This document shows positions 1-8,449 of a DNA stretch of 64,000 nucleotides, piece after piece. Location: NCBI RefSeq assembly GCF_029167375.1, contig NZ_JARFTP010000019.1, forward strand, positions 16,943 to 80,942, given 5' to 3'. The notes under the pieces were generated by a model. The model ran no database searches. It was not told where the DNA came from and was given only the letters and a program-made list of their open reading frames with translations. The position numbers and the translations under genes are program-made. Each line of letters begins with the position of its first letter. The first letter of the stretch is position 1. The DNA comes from Tsukamurella sp. 8F (GTDB lineage: Bacteria > Actinomycetota > Actinomycetes > Mycobacteriales > Mycobacteriaceae).

Positions 1-1
1 C

Positions 2-481
2 CGCGTGCACGATCCCGCCGGGCCGGTCGTGGCCGCGTTTCGCGGGGTTCCGGCATTCGAGCCCGACGAGGCATGGGTGCTGCCCGCACGCTTCGAGCCG
101 TACGAGACGCCGCGGTCGGTCACCGTCGGCGCAGTGGCGGAGGGCCTCGCTCACGTGTACGAGTCGCCGGGCGAACTGGTGATCGAGCGTGCCGGCGTCG
201 AGCACCGCCTGATCGCATTCAACGGCAAGGGATCCGGTCTCTCTGTACTGTTCACGGACGGCACCTCCGGGGTCACGACCTACGCCGCGAACCGCACCCT
301 CGCGGTGGCGGTCGACGACGACGTGATCGCGCGGGGCGGCGCTGTCGAACTCGACTTCAACAGGGCGACCAACCTGCCCTGCGCGTTCATCGATTTCGCG
401 ACGTGCCCACTGCCGCCGGCAGGGAATCGATTGCCGTTCGATGTCACCGCGGGGGAACAGACGCCGCTGGAGCGGGGGTAG
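2..481 (+). CDS. DUF1684 family protein, 5' end cut by window
   Basis: The C-terminal half matches the DUF1684 family as I know it: the block NRATNLPCAFIDFATCPLPP followed by NRLPFDVTAGE is the family signature. Members are usually longer than 200 residues. The frame is open to the first base of the window, so the gene very probably starts upstream; the GTG at position 5 is unlikely to be the real start. The biochemical function is unknown. It is a soluble beta-rich protein without a membrane segment in the visible part. The stop at 479-481 faces a possible broken gene on the other strand. Confidence 0.75.
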   Translation, partial: RVHDPAGPVVAAFRGVPAFEPDEAWVLPARFEPYETPRSVTVGAVAEGLAHVYESPGELVIERAGVEHRLIAFNGKGSGLSVLFTDGTSGVTTYAANRTLAVAVDDDVIARGGAVELDFNRATNLPCAFIDFATCPLPPAGNRLPFDVTAGEQTPLERG

Positions 482-727
482 ACGACGGGCTCGGCCCGTT
501 CCGCTGCGCGACGGCCCAGCCGGCGCGCAGCGCAGTTACGGTGGCGCTGTCGCGGGTGAGGTCGAAGTCGGACGTGGCAGCGCCTGGGCAGTCGATGCGG
601 CCGTCCGCCGAGTAGCCCGCACCGCTCGAGTCGGTCCCGGGCGATATGCGCCGCCGGTCGTGACTGCAACGGCGACGCAGGCGGCGGCGATGTGCACACT
701 TCTGCGCCCTCTGAACAGGTGCATCAT
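444..727 (-). pseudogene. possible frameshifted small secreted protein
   Basis: From 727 leftward one frame opens with MMHLFRGRRSVHIAAACVAV, a good signal peptide (basic n-region, hydrophobic core, small residues at the end). That frame turns into arginine-rich nonsense after about 32 codons. From about 630 the neighbouring frame reads as ordinary protein (AGYSADGRIDCPGAATSDFD) until a stop at 444. The two parts fit one small exported protein of about 90 residues split by a one-base shift, either a real mutation or a sequencing error. No family is recognised. The 3' end overlaps the DUF1684 gene tail-to-tail. Otherwise the 482-805 stretch holds nothing I can support. Confidence 0.3.
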
Positions 728-805
728 CGTCGCCCCTCCCGGACGGTGTTCGCACAGCCTACGGCGTCTCCCGGGCTCGCCGCCTCACCGTTGCCGGTGT
801 CGCCG

Positions 806-1423
806 TCAGTAGTCGCGGCCGGTGAGACCGCGGTACACGAAGCGGGTCAGGGTCTCGACGGCCTCGTCGTCCGTGGGGGCACTGGCGCCCGCCGGGGCGG
901 GGCCGCCGAGCCACATCTGCGCGTACCCGTCGAGCAACCGGTACATGAGAGCGATCGACTCTTCCACCCCCGTCGGTAGCCTCAGGCCCGCGGCGGTCAC
1001 ACCGTCTAGGTGGTCTGCCACGTCGGCGGCCTGTGTCGTCCCGAATTCGGCCATGGTGCGGGCGAACTCGTCGCTGACGAGAGCGGCCTGCGTGAGCGCA
1101 CGCATCGTTGACGCATGCTCGCGGTAGAAGCTCCAGTACTGCGCCACGTGCCAGCGCACCGCTGCGGGATCGCTGAAGTCTGTGAGGTGTCCTTCCGCCA
1201 GCGCGCTCTCGTCGCCGGCAGCGGCGATGTCGGAGAGTAGTGCCCGCAGCAACTCTTCCTTGCTCGCGAAGTGGTTGTAGAACGACCCGGCCGCGCGCCC
1301 GGCCTCGGCGGTGATATCGGTGATCTTGGTGTTGAGATAACCCTTGCGCGCGAACACTCGCCGCGCCGCGTCCTTGAGGGCCGCCTCGGTCTCGGCCGCC
1401 GCCTGCTCCCGTCTGCCCGCCAT
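806..1423 (-). CDS. TetR-family transcriptional regulator
   Basis: A 205-residue protein with a typical TetR N-terminal helix-turn-helix (ITDITAEAGRAAGSFYNHFA at about residues 36-55) and a helical ligand-binding C-terminal domain. The ATG at 1423 is preceded by AGGAGG at the right distance; a GTG at 1429 overlaps that ribosome site and is less likely. It is divergent from the FAD monooxygenase starting at 1504, and the 80-bp gap contains nested ATTCA/TGAAT inverted repeats, so it probably represses that gene and itself. The effector is unknown but is likely an aromatic substrate of the monooxygenase. Confidence 0.9.
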   Translation of the reverse strand: MAGRREQAAAETEAALKDAARRVFARKGYLNTKITDITAEAGRAAGSFYNHFASKEELLRALLSDIAAAGDESALAEGHLTDFSDPAAVRWHVAQYWSFYREHASTMRALTQAALVSDEFARTMAEFGTTQAADVADHLDGVTAAGLRLPTGVEESIALMYRLLDGYAQMWLGGPAPAGASAPTDDEAVETLTRFVYRGLTGRDY

Positions 1424-1470
1424 CGTCACCTCCTCTTGACGGGCAACGATAACAAGCGCATGATGAAGTC

Positions 1471-1492
1471 AAATTCACTGAATATAAATTCA
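1471..1492. promoter_or_regulatory. candidate TetR operator between divergent genes
   Basis: Two overlapping inverted repeats share the TGAAT arm: ATTCA at 1473-1477 with TGAAT at 1479-1483, and that TGAAT with ATTCA at 1488-1492. This AT-rich patch is the only symmetrical sequence in the divergent gap and lies just upstream of the monooxygenase ribosome site. Binding by the 806-1423 TetR protein is an inference. Confidence 0.5.
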
Positions 1493-1503
1493 TCGGAGTG
1501 ATC

Positions 1504-2931
1504 ATGAAAGTACTCATCGCTGGTGCCGGACCCACCGGTCTCACCCTCGCCATCGACCTCGCACGCCGGGGCGTCGACGTGCGCATCGTCGACGGCGCGG
1601 ACCGGTTCTTCGTCGGCTCGCGCGGCGACGGCATTCAGCCGCGCACACTCGAGGTCTTCGAAGACATCGGTGTGCTCGACGCCGTTCTCGCAGAGGGCAT
1701 GGCGCCCGTCCCGTTCCGGATCCATCTGGGCGGCAACGTCGTCGGCGAACGGCAGATGGCCGAGCCGGCTGAGCCCACACCGTCGACGCCGTACCCGAGC
1801 GCGTGGTTCCTCGGGCAGTCCCAGACCGAAGCGATCCTGCGGAACCGGCTGGCCGAGTTCGGCATCCGGGTCGAGCTCGGTACGCCACTGGTGTCCTTCG
1901 TGCAGGACGCCGATGGTGTGACCGCGACGCTCGGAACCGGCGAGACGGTCCGCGCGGACCACCTCGTCGGTGCGGACGGCGGCCGCAGCACTGTCCGTAA
2001 AGCGCTCGGGATCGCATTCGAAGGCAACACAGACGAATCGATCCGCATGCTGCTGGGGGATGTGAGTGCCGACGGCATCGACCGGGATCACGGCCACTGG
2101 TTCGGGAGCCCCGAGGATCCCATGCGCGGCATCATGTTCAGCCCTCTGCCAGGTACGCCCTACTTCCAGTTCGGCTCGCCGCTGGGCGACGGGGAGCTCG
2201 ACGTCGAGACCGCGCTGCCGGCCCTGCAGGCTAGGCTTGACGCGGTTTCCGGCGGCGGGGTCGTGCTGTCCGACCTCGTGTGGTCGACGGTGTGGCGGCC
2301 GAATGTGCGTCTAGCGCAGCGCTTCCGGGACGGACGGGTATTCCTGGCCGGCGACGCGGCGCACGTACATCCCCCGACGGGCGGGCAGGGTCTGAACACC
2401 GGGGTGCAGGACGCGTACAACTTGGGCTGGAAGCTTGCGGAAGGTTCACGCGAACTCCTGGAAAGCTACGAGACCGAGCGGCGCACGGTCGCCGCGCGGA
2501 TGCTCGGGATCACGAGCGGGCTGCTCCAGAAGTACGTCGACGGCGACGAGAACGCCCACGTGCGTGGCGAGGACACGCGGCAGCTCGATATCACCTACCG
2601 GGGCGGCCCGCTCGCACCCGAGGGGACGGGCACGCTCCGGTCGGGCGATCGCGCTCCCGATGCGCCCCTGGTCACCGCTGACGGCGGCACGGTGCGGCTG
2701 TTCCAGCTCTTCCGCGGCCCGCACGCGACGCGGCTTGCGTTCGGCGGAGAGGCGCCCGGCGGAGAGGCGCCCGGCGGGCCTGATGTCTACCGGATCGTCC
2801 CCGCCGGGAGCCCGACCGAACCTGGCGATCTCGTGGATGCCGGTGGGCACGCTGCCGCGGCTTACGACGCCCGCCCGGGCACGACGGTGCTCGTCCGCCC
2901 GGACGGGTACGTGTGGAGCGTGACCACCTAG
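1504..2931 (+). CDS. FAD-dependent aromatic monooxygenase (PHBH-fold)
   Basis: A 475-residue class A flavoprotein monooxygenase. The N-terminal Rossmann motif GAGPTGL is at residues 7-13, the DG motif (GADGGRS) near 157, and the second FAD-binding block GDAAHVHPPTGGQGLNTG near 283. The last about 100 residues resemble the thioredoxin-like tail of MhpA/rifampicin-monooxygenase-type enzymes. The family uses NADPH and O2 to hydroxylate aromatic compounds. The ATG at 1504 has GGAG five bases upstream; the GTG at 1498 overlaps that ribosome site. A short repeat GGEAPGGEAPGG sits near residue 420. It stands alone opposite a TetR gene, which suggests substrate-induced expression. The exact substrate cannot be read from the sequence. 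Confidence 0.85.
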   Translation: MKVLIAGAGPTGLTLAIDLARRGVDVRIVDGADRFFVGSRGDGIQPRTLEVFEDIGVLDAVLAEGMAPVPFRIHLGGNVVGERQMAEPAEPTPSTPYPSAWFLGQSQTEAILRNRLAEFGIRVELGTPLVSFVQDADGVTATLGTGETVRADHLVGADGGRSTVRKALGIAFEGNTDESIRMLLGDVSADGIDRDHGHWFGSPEDPMRGIMFSPLPGTPYFQFGSPLGDGELDVETALPALQARLDAVSGGGVVLSDLVWSTVWRPNVRLAQRFRDGRVFLAGDAAHVHPPTGGQGLNTGVQDAYNLGWKLAEGSRELLESYETERRTVAARMLGITSGLLQKYVDGDENAHVRGEDTRQLDITYRGGPLAPEGTGTLRSGDRAPDAPLVTADGGTVRLFQLFRGPHATRLAFGGEAPGGEAPGGPDVYRIVPAGSPTEPGDLVDAGGHAAAAYDARPGTTVLVRPDGYVWSVTT

Positions 2932-2938
2932 GCCACGT

Positions 2939-3760
2939 CTAGTCGATCTGTCCGATCGGTGTGCGCTTCTCGGCCTGGAACTCCTGCTCGGCGCGTCCGC
3001 GGGCCCAGTAGCCGGAGATGGACAGGCGCCCGCGATCGATCCCCTTCTCCTTGAGTACCTTCCGTACGGCCTTGATGGACTCGCGCTCGCCGTGTGCGAA
3101 GACGTGCACCTCAGACACGTCTTCAGGCCAGTCGGCGTCGGCGACCGCCTGGCCGAGGTAGGCGGCATCCGACGGGTCGGGGTTGACCAGCCACTCGATC
3201 TCGAGGCCGGCGGGCCGGACCAGATCGATCGCGTCGTCGGCGGAGGCGACCTCGATGAGTGCGCTGCCGCGTGCACCGTCGGGCAGGTCCTCCAGCGCGG
3301 ACGCGATGGCCGGCAGCGCGGAGAGGTCGCCGGCGAGCAGATGCCAGGATGCGTCGGGGTCGGGGGAGTAGCCGCTGCCCGGGCCCATCAGGACGAGCGT
3401 GTCGCCGGGTTGTGCGCGCTGGGCCCACGGTCCGGCCAATCCCTCGTCGCCGTGCACGACGAACTCGATCGCGAGTTCCCGGGCGGCGCGGTCGAACCGC
3501 CGGACGGTGTATGTGCGGGTCACCGGCCGCTGCTCGGGTGGCAGCGATTCGAGGTCGTACGGCGGCTCGAGGCCGAGGGCGGGGTCCGCGAACAGCAGCT
3601 TCACGTATGCGTCGGTGTTGGGCAGGCCCTCTATCTCGGGGTCGGCGAAGCCGGCGAGGGAGTCGCCTCGTGCCGTGATGCGGACGAGATGCCGGCTCAC
3701 CTCCTCGGACTTGGTGACGGTGAGTACGTGCTGCGGCCGGGGACGGCGCGGTGCGGTCAT
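2939..3760 (-). CDS. siderophore-interacting protein (ViuB/SIP family flavin reductase)
   Basis: A 273-residue protein of the SIP family, which uses FAD and NAD(P)H to reduce ferric siderophores in the cytoplasm and release iron. The flavin-binding RxYT motif is seen as RTYTVR at about residues 82-87, and GPGSGYSP and a C-terminal SISGYWARGRAEQEF block fit the family. The ATG at 3760 is chosen over an upstream TTG. It ends 8 bases from the converging monooxygenase gene. Upstream, 3777-3829 holds three TTAGG half-sites like those in IdeR/DtxR iron boxes, so iron repression is likely. Confidence 0.85.
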   Translation of the reverse strand: MTAPRRPRPQHVLTVTKSEEVSRHLVRITARGDSLAGFADPEIEGLPNTDAYVKLLFADPALGLEPPYDLESLPPEQRPVTRTYTVRRFDRAARELAIEFVVHGDEGLAGPWAQRAQPGDTLVLMGPGSGYSPDPDASWHLLAGDLSALPAIASALEDLPDGARGSALIEVASADDAIDLVRPAGLEIEWLVNPDPSDAAYLGQAVADADWPEDVSEVHVFAHGERESIKAVRKVLKEKGIDRGRLSISGYWARGRAEQEFQAEKRTPIGQID

Positions 3761-3776
3761 AGACGGTCTCAATCTC

Positions 3777-3829
3777 TTAGGCGTTAGGGGTATGTGACTC
3801 CACCCTACCGATCTTCTTAGGGTTACCTA
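3777..3829. promoter_or_regulatory. candidate IdeR/DtxR-like iron-box half-sites
   Basis: TTAGG occurs at 3777-3781, 3784-3788 and 3817-3821, the last followed by TTACCTA. The IdeR consensus is built from TTAGG/CCTAA arms. None of the three makes a full 19-bp box, so this is suggestive only, but the position directly upstream of the siderophore-interacting protein gene supports it. Confidence 0.4.
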
Positions 3830-4644
3830 TGGGATGGGTCGCGGGCGACGTACGCGTGGGGGCTGATGCCGACGGCAGTTGTGAAGTCTCGCGTGAAATG
3901 TGCCTGGTCGTACCAGCCGAGTCGGACGGCGAGGTCTGCGAGCCGGACATCCCCGTTCTCGTGCAACTCGGTGAGCGCGTCGTGCAGGCGGCACCGCCGG
4001 ATCATCCATCGTGCGCCGACGCCGACGTGCGTGCGCAGCAGCCGCTGCACAGTCCGCTCGCTCAGCCCGTGCCGCGCGGCCGCGTCCGCCACCGTCGTCA
4101 CAGCGTTCTCGCGGATGTCTCGCTCCAGGGTGGCAACCATGTCGAGGGGCCCGTCGTCATCGGTGGTGTGCAGGGAGTCCACCGCGGCGACCAGGTGCTC
4201 GAGGGCGGCGCCCGGGGACGGGTCCTCGTGCACCGCCGCCAGCTCGGGGGCGTCTAGACGTTCGACGCGGTCTGTCAGCGGGTGTGCGGGCCGCCCGGTG
4301 ATGGCCGTGAAGCCCCCCGGCGAGAATCGGATCCCGTAGCAGTAGCCCGATTCGCTCAGCGTGATGTCGAAGCGCCGCGTCACCACGCCGTGCACGAGCT
4401 CGGCGGGCATCTCGTGGCCGTAGCGGTCGGGACCCGTCTCCGCGGTGACGTGGACGACGGGGTACGAGATCACCTGTGAGGGTTGCTGCTGCGGCGCGCG
4501 CAGCGACCAGTGCACCGACCAGAACAGGTCGACGTAGCGCCCCAGGCGCGCCGGCGGAGGCGCGGTACGAAGTTCGAACAGCGCGCCCGCGTTCTCGGGC
4601 CGCAGTATCCCCGCGGCGGGTGGCGGATTCGTCCAAGACCCCAC
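3823..4644 (-). CDS. AraC-family transcriptional regulator
   Basis: A 273-residue protein. Residues about 20-150 are a DUF6597-like N-terminal sensor region (YVDLFWSVHW, SPGGFTAITGRPAHPLTDRV). Residues about 175-265 are an AraC double helix-turn-helix ending in DQAHFTRDFTTAVGISPHAYV, the conserved second-HTH signature. It lies on the same strand as the siderophore-interacting protein gene, 62 bases upstream of it, and is divergent from the VOC gene at 4672. Its target and effector are unknown; the divergent VOC gene is the natural first candidate. Confidence 0.85.
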   Translation of the reverse strand: MGSWTNPPPAAGILRPENAGALFELRTAPPPARLGRYVDLFWSVHWSLRAPQQQPSQVISYPVVHVTAETGPDRYGHEMPAELVHGVVTRRFDITLSESGYCYGIRFSPGGFTAITGRPAHPLTDRVERLDAPELAAVHEDPSPGAALEHLVAAVDSLHTTDDDGPLDMVATLERDIRENAVTTVADAAARHGLSERTVQRLLRTHVGVGARWMIRRCRLHDALTELHENGDVRLADLAVRLGWYDQAHFTRDFTTAVGISPHAYVARDPSHR

Positions 4645-4671
4645 AGGGTCAGCCTAGCGACGATGGACGAT

Positions 4672-5145
4672 ATGACAGACGCACCGCACTTCCGCCCCGA
4701 CGGCTACACGACCATCACCCCTTTCCTCGTCGTCTCGCCGGCGCGCGACGCTATCGACTTCTATCGAGAGGTGTTCGGCGCCAGCGTCATCGACATCACC
4801 GACGGTCCGGCGGGGACTGTGGCGCACGCGGAACTCGACTTCGGGACCGGGCGGCTGCAGTTGTCGGACCCGGCCCCGTCGTTCTCACTCGTGCCGCCCG
4901 ATGGGACGACAGCGGTCAACCATTCGTATGCGATCTACGTGCCGGACGTCGATGCGGTCTTCGCGAAGGCCGTCGAGCACGGCGCGAAGGGTTTCGAGGA
5001 GCCGTCGACATTCGTGACCGGTGACCGGTTCGGCGCCGTGCTGGATCCGTTCGGTCACCGGTGGGCGATCCTCACACGCGTCGAGGACGTCGATCCGGTC
5101 GAGGCGAAGCGGCGCGTCGATGAATGGGTCGAGCAGAACTCCTGA
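4672..5145 (+). CDS. VOC-superfamily protein (PhnB/glyoxalase-like)
   Basis: A 157-residue vicinal-oxygen-chelate fold protein of the PhnB-like type: YTTITPFLVVSPARDAIDFY at the start, then RFGAVLDPFGHRWAILTRVE near the end. Two beta-alpha-beta-beta-beta units are expected. The family includes glyoxalases, dioxygenases and drug-binding proteins, so no reaction can be assigned. ATG codons at 4663 and 4672 are both possible; the second gives the usual family N-terminus. It is divergent from the AraC gene and 18 bases upstream of the DUF2252 gene, possibly co-transcribed with it. Confidence 0.8.
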   Translation: MTDAPHFRPDGYTTITPFLVVSPARDAIDFYREVFGASVIDITDGPAGTVAHAELDFGTGRLQLSDPAPSFSLVPPDGTTAVNHSYAIYVPDVDAVFAKAVEHGAKGFEEPSTFVTGDRFGAVLDPFGHRWAILTRVEDVDPVEAKRRVDEWVEQNS

Positions 5146-5163
5146 AGTGCATACCATGACGGA

Positions 5164-6558
5164 ATGACCGTCGATGCCCCCACGCCCTCAGCCGACAACG
5201 AGGCTGCGCGCCGGGATGGTAGGGGCCGTCGCGCCGACGTGCCGCGGTCCGCGCACGCGGACCTGGTGATCGACGGACGCGATCCCGTCGCCGTCATCGA
5301 GCGGCAGAACGAGACGCGCATCCCGTCGCTGGTGCCGGTCCGTGTCGCGCGAATGCTGCAGTCGCCGTTCGCCTTCTTCCGCGGGTCTGCAGCGCTCATG
5401 GCGCATGATCTCGCTGCGGGGCCGTCGACGGGGGCTTCCGTTCTGGCATGCGGTGACGCACACATCGCCAACTTCGGGTTGTTCGCGTCGCCGGAGCGGC
5501 GACTGCTGTTCGACCTCAACGACTTCGACGAGACAGGCTTCGCGCCGTTCGAATGGGATGTGAAGCGTCTTGCGGCGAGTGCCGTGATCTCCGCGCGGGA
5601 CAACGGTTTCCGCGAGGACCAAGCGCTGGATGCGGCCGTGGATGCCGCACGCGAGTACCGCGCTACGCTCCGCTCACTGATGGCGACCGACGTACTGGCG
5701 CGGTACTTCGACTCCGTGGACGTCGACGTGCTGTTGGACGCCGCCGGCTCGAAGTCGTTGAAGAAGGTCGTCGAGGAGACGGCGGCGAAGGCCCGTAGAC
5801 GGACGTCCGCGCGGGTGGTCGAGAAGATCACCACAGTCGCAGAGAACGGCCGACGGCACATCGTCGCCGACCCGCCGCTACTGGTGCCCGCGCCGAACGG
5901 CGTGATCGACCGGTTCGACGACGTGTTCGCGGCGTACGTGCGATCGCTTCGTCCCGACGCCGCCATGGTGATGAGCCAGTTCACGGTCCTCGACGTCGCG
6001 CTGCGTGTCGTCGGAGTCGGTAGCGTCGGCACGCGGTGCCTGATCGTGCTGCTCGGCGGGCCTTCCGGGGAGACGCTCTTCTTGCAGGTCAAGGAGGCGG
6101 CGGCGTCGGTGCTCGAGACCTATGGGCGACTGGGCGCGGGCGTGGTCGTCCCCGGGGCTCCAGATGAGAGCGCGGGGCGCCACAGCTACCGTGTCGTGGC
6201 CGGGCAGCAGGTACTGCAGGCCCAGTCGGATCCCTTCCTCGGCTGGACACCGACCATCGCCGGCCATGACTACTACTGGCGGCAGTTCCGCGACATGAAG
6301 GGGTCGGTCGCAACGGAGGAACTCGGGCCGAGTCTGTTCGAGAAGTACTGCGAGGTGTGCGCGCGCCTGCTCGCTCGCGCCCACTCGCAGTCGCCGCGCG
6401 CCGCCGTGGCGGCCGGGTACCTCGGCAAGGGCACGCGGTTCGACGAGGCGATCGGCGCGTTCGCCGTGGCATACGCCGACCAGAACGAACGGGACTACGA
6501 GGCGACGCAGGCCGCCGTGCGCTCGGGGCGGCTCGTGTCGGCGGGTGAGGGCGACTGA
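5164..6558 (+). CDS. DUF2252 family protein
   Basis: A 464-residue soluble protein with the DUF2252 pattern: RVARMLQSPFAFFRGSAALM near residue 60, CGDAHIANFGLF near 98 and FDLNDFDETGFAPFEWDVKR near 118. The GDxHxxNFG and DFD(E/D) motifs recall the catalytic loop and metal-binding segment of the protein-kinase-like/aminoglycoside-phosphotransferase fold, so phosphotransfer is plausible but unproven. It follows the VOC gene by 18 bases. The ATG at 5164 has GGA immediately before it, so the ribosome site is weak. Confidence 0.85.
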   Translation: MTVDAPTPSADNEAARRDGRGRRADVPRSAHADLVIDGRDPVAVIERQNETRIPSLVPVRVARMLQSPFAFFRGSAALMAHDLAAGPSTGASVLACGDAHIANFGLFASPERRLLFDLNDFDETGFAPFEWDVKRLAASAVISARDNGFREDQALDAAVDAAREYRATLRSLMATDVLARYFDSVDVDVLLDAAGSKSLKKVVEETAAKARRRTSARVVEKITTVAENGRRHIVADPPLLVPAPNGVIDRFDDVFAAYVRSLRPDAAMVMSQFTVLDVALRVVGVGSVGTRCLIVLLGGPSGETLFLQVKEAAASVLETYGRLGAGVVVPGAPDESAGRHSYRVVAGQQVLQAQSDPFLGWTPTIAGHDYYWRQFRDMKGSVATEELGPSLFEKYCEVCARLLARAHSQSPRAAVAAGYLGKGTRFDEAIGAFAVAYADQNERDYEATQAAVRSGRLVSAGEGD

Positions 6559-6636
6559 GTCGCGGACGCGGTCTTGACGGAACCTTGACGCCCCGGATCC
6601 TTTCCGCTGCAGCGATGTTCGCGTAGACCTGGGGTC

Positions 6637-7269
6637 GTGACGTTGTCGGAGATCCTGCCCTCGGTGGCCCGAGCCGGTGTCGCCCGGACGTTCGGAGACG
6701 CGTGGCCCCGAGGGACCGCGATGGACGGGGACGACGTGATCGTCGGTGGGAGGCCGGCCGCGCGGCTGGCACCCGGCAGATACGGGCCGCTCGTGGTGTG
6801 CCGGACTGTGCGCGTCGTGCGGGCAGGCGCGACGGTATGGTGCGACGTCGACGGGGCCCTGCCGGCCGGCGTCGTCGCCGTAGACCTGGCCTGGTCCGGG
6901 TGCCGGTTGGCCGGGGCGCGGATGGCCGAGGTGGTGCTTCGCGGCCGCGCGGGCGGGCGGCTACGGGTACGCGCGGAGGTACCCGCCTCGGTCGACGGTG
7001 CGGTGCTGCTCGTGGCCGTTCGCGACAGCACGTGCGCCGCTCCGCGGGCGGCGACGCGGGGTCAATCCACCCGAGACCAGGAAGCGCAGCCCTGGGTCTC
7101 GAACCGGCTGTCGGACGAGTGGATGGTCACCGTCGTGCTGCCGGACGGGGTATCGCTGTCGACGACCTGCTCGCCGCCGCTACGGCTGTCGGAGTACAGG
7201 GTCCACGAGCACGAGTCGCCGCCGTCGGACCGGTACTCGCCCGGCTGGATGTCGTCGCCGACGGTGTAG
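6637..7269 (+). CDS. hypothetical protein overlapping an antisense gene
   Basis: An open frame of 210 codons from a GTG. The first about 130 residues read like real protein (MDGDDVIVGGRPAARLAPGR, VVAVDLAWSGCRLAGARMAE) and no better gene exists in 6560-7060. The last 70 codons lie over the 3' third of the well-supported gene at 7062-7631 on the other strand and have the composition of a shadow frame. Either the two genes truly overlap by about 200 bases or the end is misplaced. No family is recognised. Confidence 0.4.
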   Translation: MTLSEILPSVARAGVARTFGDAWPRGTAMDGDDVIVGGRPAARLAPGRYGPLVVCRTVRVVRAGATVWCDVDGALPAGVVAVDLAWSGCRLAGARMAEVVLRGRAGGRLRVRAEVPASVDGAVLLVAVRDSTCAAPRAATRGQSTRDQEAQPWVSNRLSDEWMVTVVLPDGVSLSTTCSPPLRLSEYRVHEHESPPSDRYSPGWMSSPTV

Positions 7270-7631
7270 TAGCCGTCGCCGGAGAGGTCGGCGCCTTCGG
7301 TCGTGGTCGTGTCCGTCGTGGTGGTGTCGGTCGTGGTGCTATCGGTCGTGTCCGTGGCCGTGTCGTCGTCCGACGTCGCTTGAGAGGTGGTCGTCGGAGC
7401 AGCCTCCTCGGTCTGTGTGACCGTCATCGGTGGGCCGCCGTCGGCCGCGGACTGGAACGACTCGCCCGGGCTCGACAGGATGCCGATACCCAGGCCGACG
7501 ACGAATGCGGCGACGATGCCCACGATCCACGGCCAGCGGCGTGGACCCCGCGGCTCAGGCGGGCCGGGCTCTCGCATCGACGGGGCGGGGCTGGGCCCGG
7601 TCGGCTCGGCGGGCATGGGCTGCGTGCTCAC
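7062..7631 (-). CDS. membrane-anchored secreted protein with Thr-rich linker
   Basis: A 189-residue protein. Residues 1-33 are proline-rich and cytoplasmic, residues about 34-53 form one transmembrane helix (WPWIVGIVAAFVVGLGIGIL), residues about 75-115 are a Thr/Asp linker with repeated TTDTTTT units, and residues about 120-189 form a small extracellular domain (GDGYYTVGDDIQPGEYRS, two cysteines). The domain YTVGxDIxPGxY is common in actinobacterial surface proteins; its role is not known to me. Its 3' end overlaps the opposing ORF at 6637-7269. Confidence 0.75.
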   Translation of the reverse strand: MSTQPMPAEPTGPSPAPSMREPGPPEPRGPRRWPWIVGIVAAFVVGLGIGILSSPGESFQSAADGGPPMTVTQTEEAAPTTTSQATSDDDTATDTTDSTTTDTTTTDTTTTEGADLSGDGYYTVGDDIQPGEYRSDGGDSCSWTLYSDSRSGGEQVVDSDTPSGSTTVTIHSSDSRFETQGCASWSRVD

Positions 7632-7751
7632 TGCACAGCCTCCGGGACGAGATGCATGGCCCGACGTTACGCGGTGGTAGGTGCGCGCGGGCGCGCTCGC
7701 AGCGGTTTCACAGCGGACTCCCCGCGAGCGTCACGGAGCCGACGGCAGGTA

Positions 7752-8333
7752 TCAGTCTGCGTCCGTCGCCTGCACGGGCCAATCGGCCGGGTACATATCA
7801 GCGAGTCCTTCGTGGTCGCGGTACAGACGCTTGCGCCTGCGGGTCGAAAGGCGGTCGCCGAACACGATGCCGTTCGTGTGATCGGTCTCGTGTTGCAAGC
7901 ACCGTCCGAGGGTGCCGCCTGCCGTGATCTCGATCGGGTCGCCACACTGGTCGAAGCCGCGACATGTGGCGGTCGAGGGCCGCGCGAGCTCGGCATAGGC
8001 GCCGGGCAGCGAGAGGCAGCCGTCGTCGTAGTCGACGAGACGACGGTGCGCGCCCTCCGCGACGTCGACCTTCGGGTTGCAGACGACGCCCGTGCGCCTG
8101 GTGCCGCTCTCGTCCGTGCAGTCGTATACGAACACCGCGAGCGCGACGCCCACCTGTTGGGCCGCGACCCCGGCTCCGTGGGCGGCGGTGTTCGTGGCGA
8201 ACATATCAGCGAGGAGCTGCTGCAACTCCGGTCCGAAATCCATTACCGGGCGCGCGGGTTCGTGCAGGATAGGCGCACTCCAACGCACGATGGGACGTGG
8301 CGAGCCGAGGCGCAGCAGTTCAGAGACGGGCAT
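7752..8333 (-). CDS. def: peptide deformylase
   Basis: A 193-residue metallohydrolase that removes the formyl group from new protein N-termini. Motif 1 is GVAAQQVG at residues 55-62, motif 2 is DGCLSL at 104-109 and motif 3 is HETDH at 148-152; the Cys and two His bind the metal and Glu149 is the base. Motif 2 is normally EGCLS; here the first residue is Asp, a conservative change. The ATG at 8333 is chosen because the family fold starts with SPRPIVRWSAPILHEPARPV soon after. It is the last chromosomal gene before the integrated element. Confidence 0.88.
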   Translation of the reverse strand: MPVSELLRLGSPRPIVRWSAPILHEPARPVMDFGPELQQLLADMFATNTAAHGAGVAAQQVGVALAVFVYDCTDESGTRRTGVVCNPKVDVAEGAHRRLVDYDDGCLSLPGAYAELARPSTATCRGFDQCGDPIEITAGGTLGRCLQHETDHTNGIVFGDRLSTRRRKRLYRDHEGLADMYPADWPVQATDAD

Positions 8334-8449
8334 GTGCCCAGCCTGCTCTTCGCGTAGCGGCGTGACAACCCGCGACATCGGTGCAGACGAGCCTGATCGT
8401 TCCGAGCGACCCTGTCGGCGGGCGCTGCTGTGTGCCGTGAGATACACGA

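Noticed and set aside
6495..7031. Minus-strand ORF opposite the 6637 gene
   Set aside because: Its translation is Arg/Thr/Pro-rich low complexity typical of shadow frames in GC-rich DNA, and it would also overlap the DUF2252 gene end.
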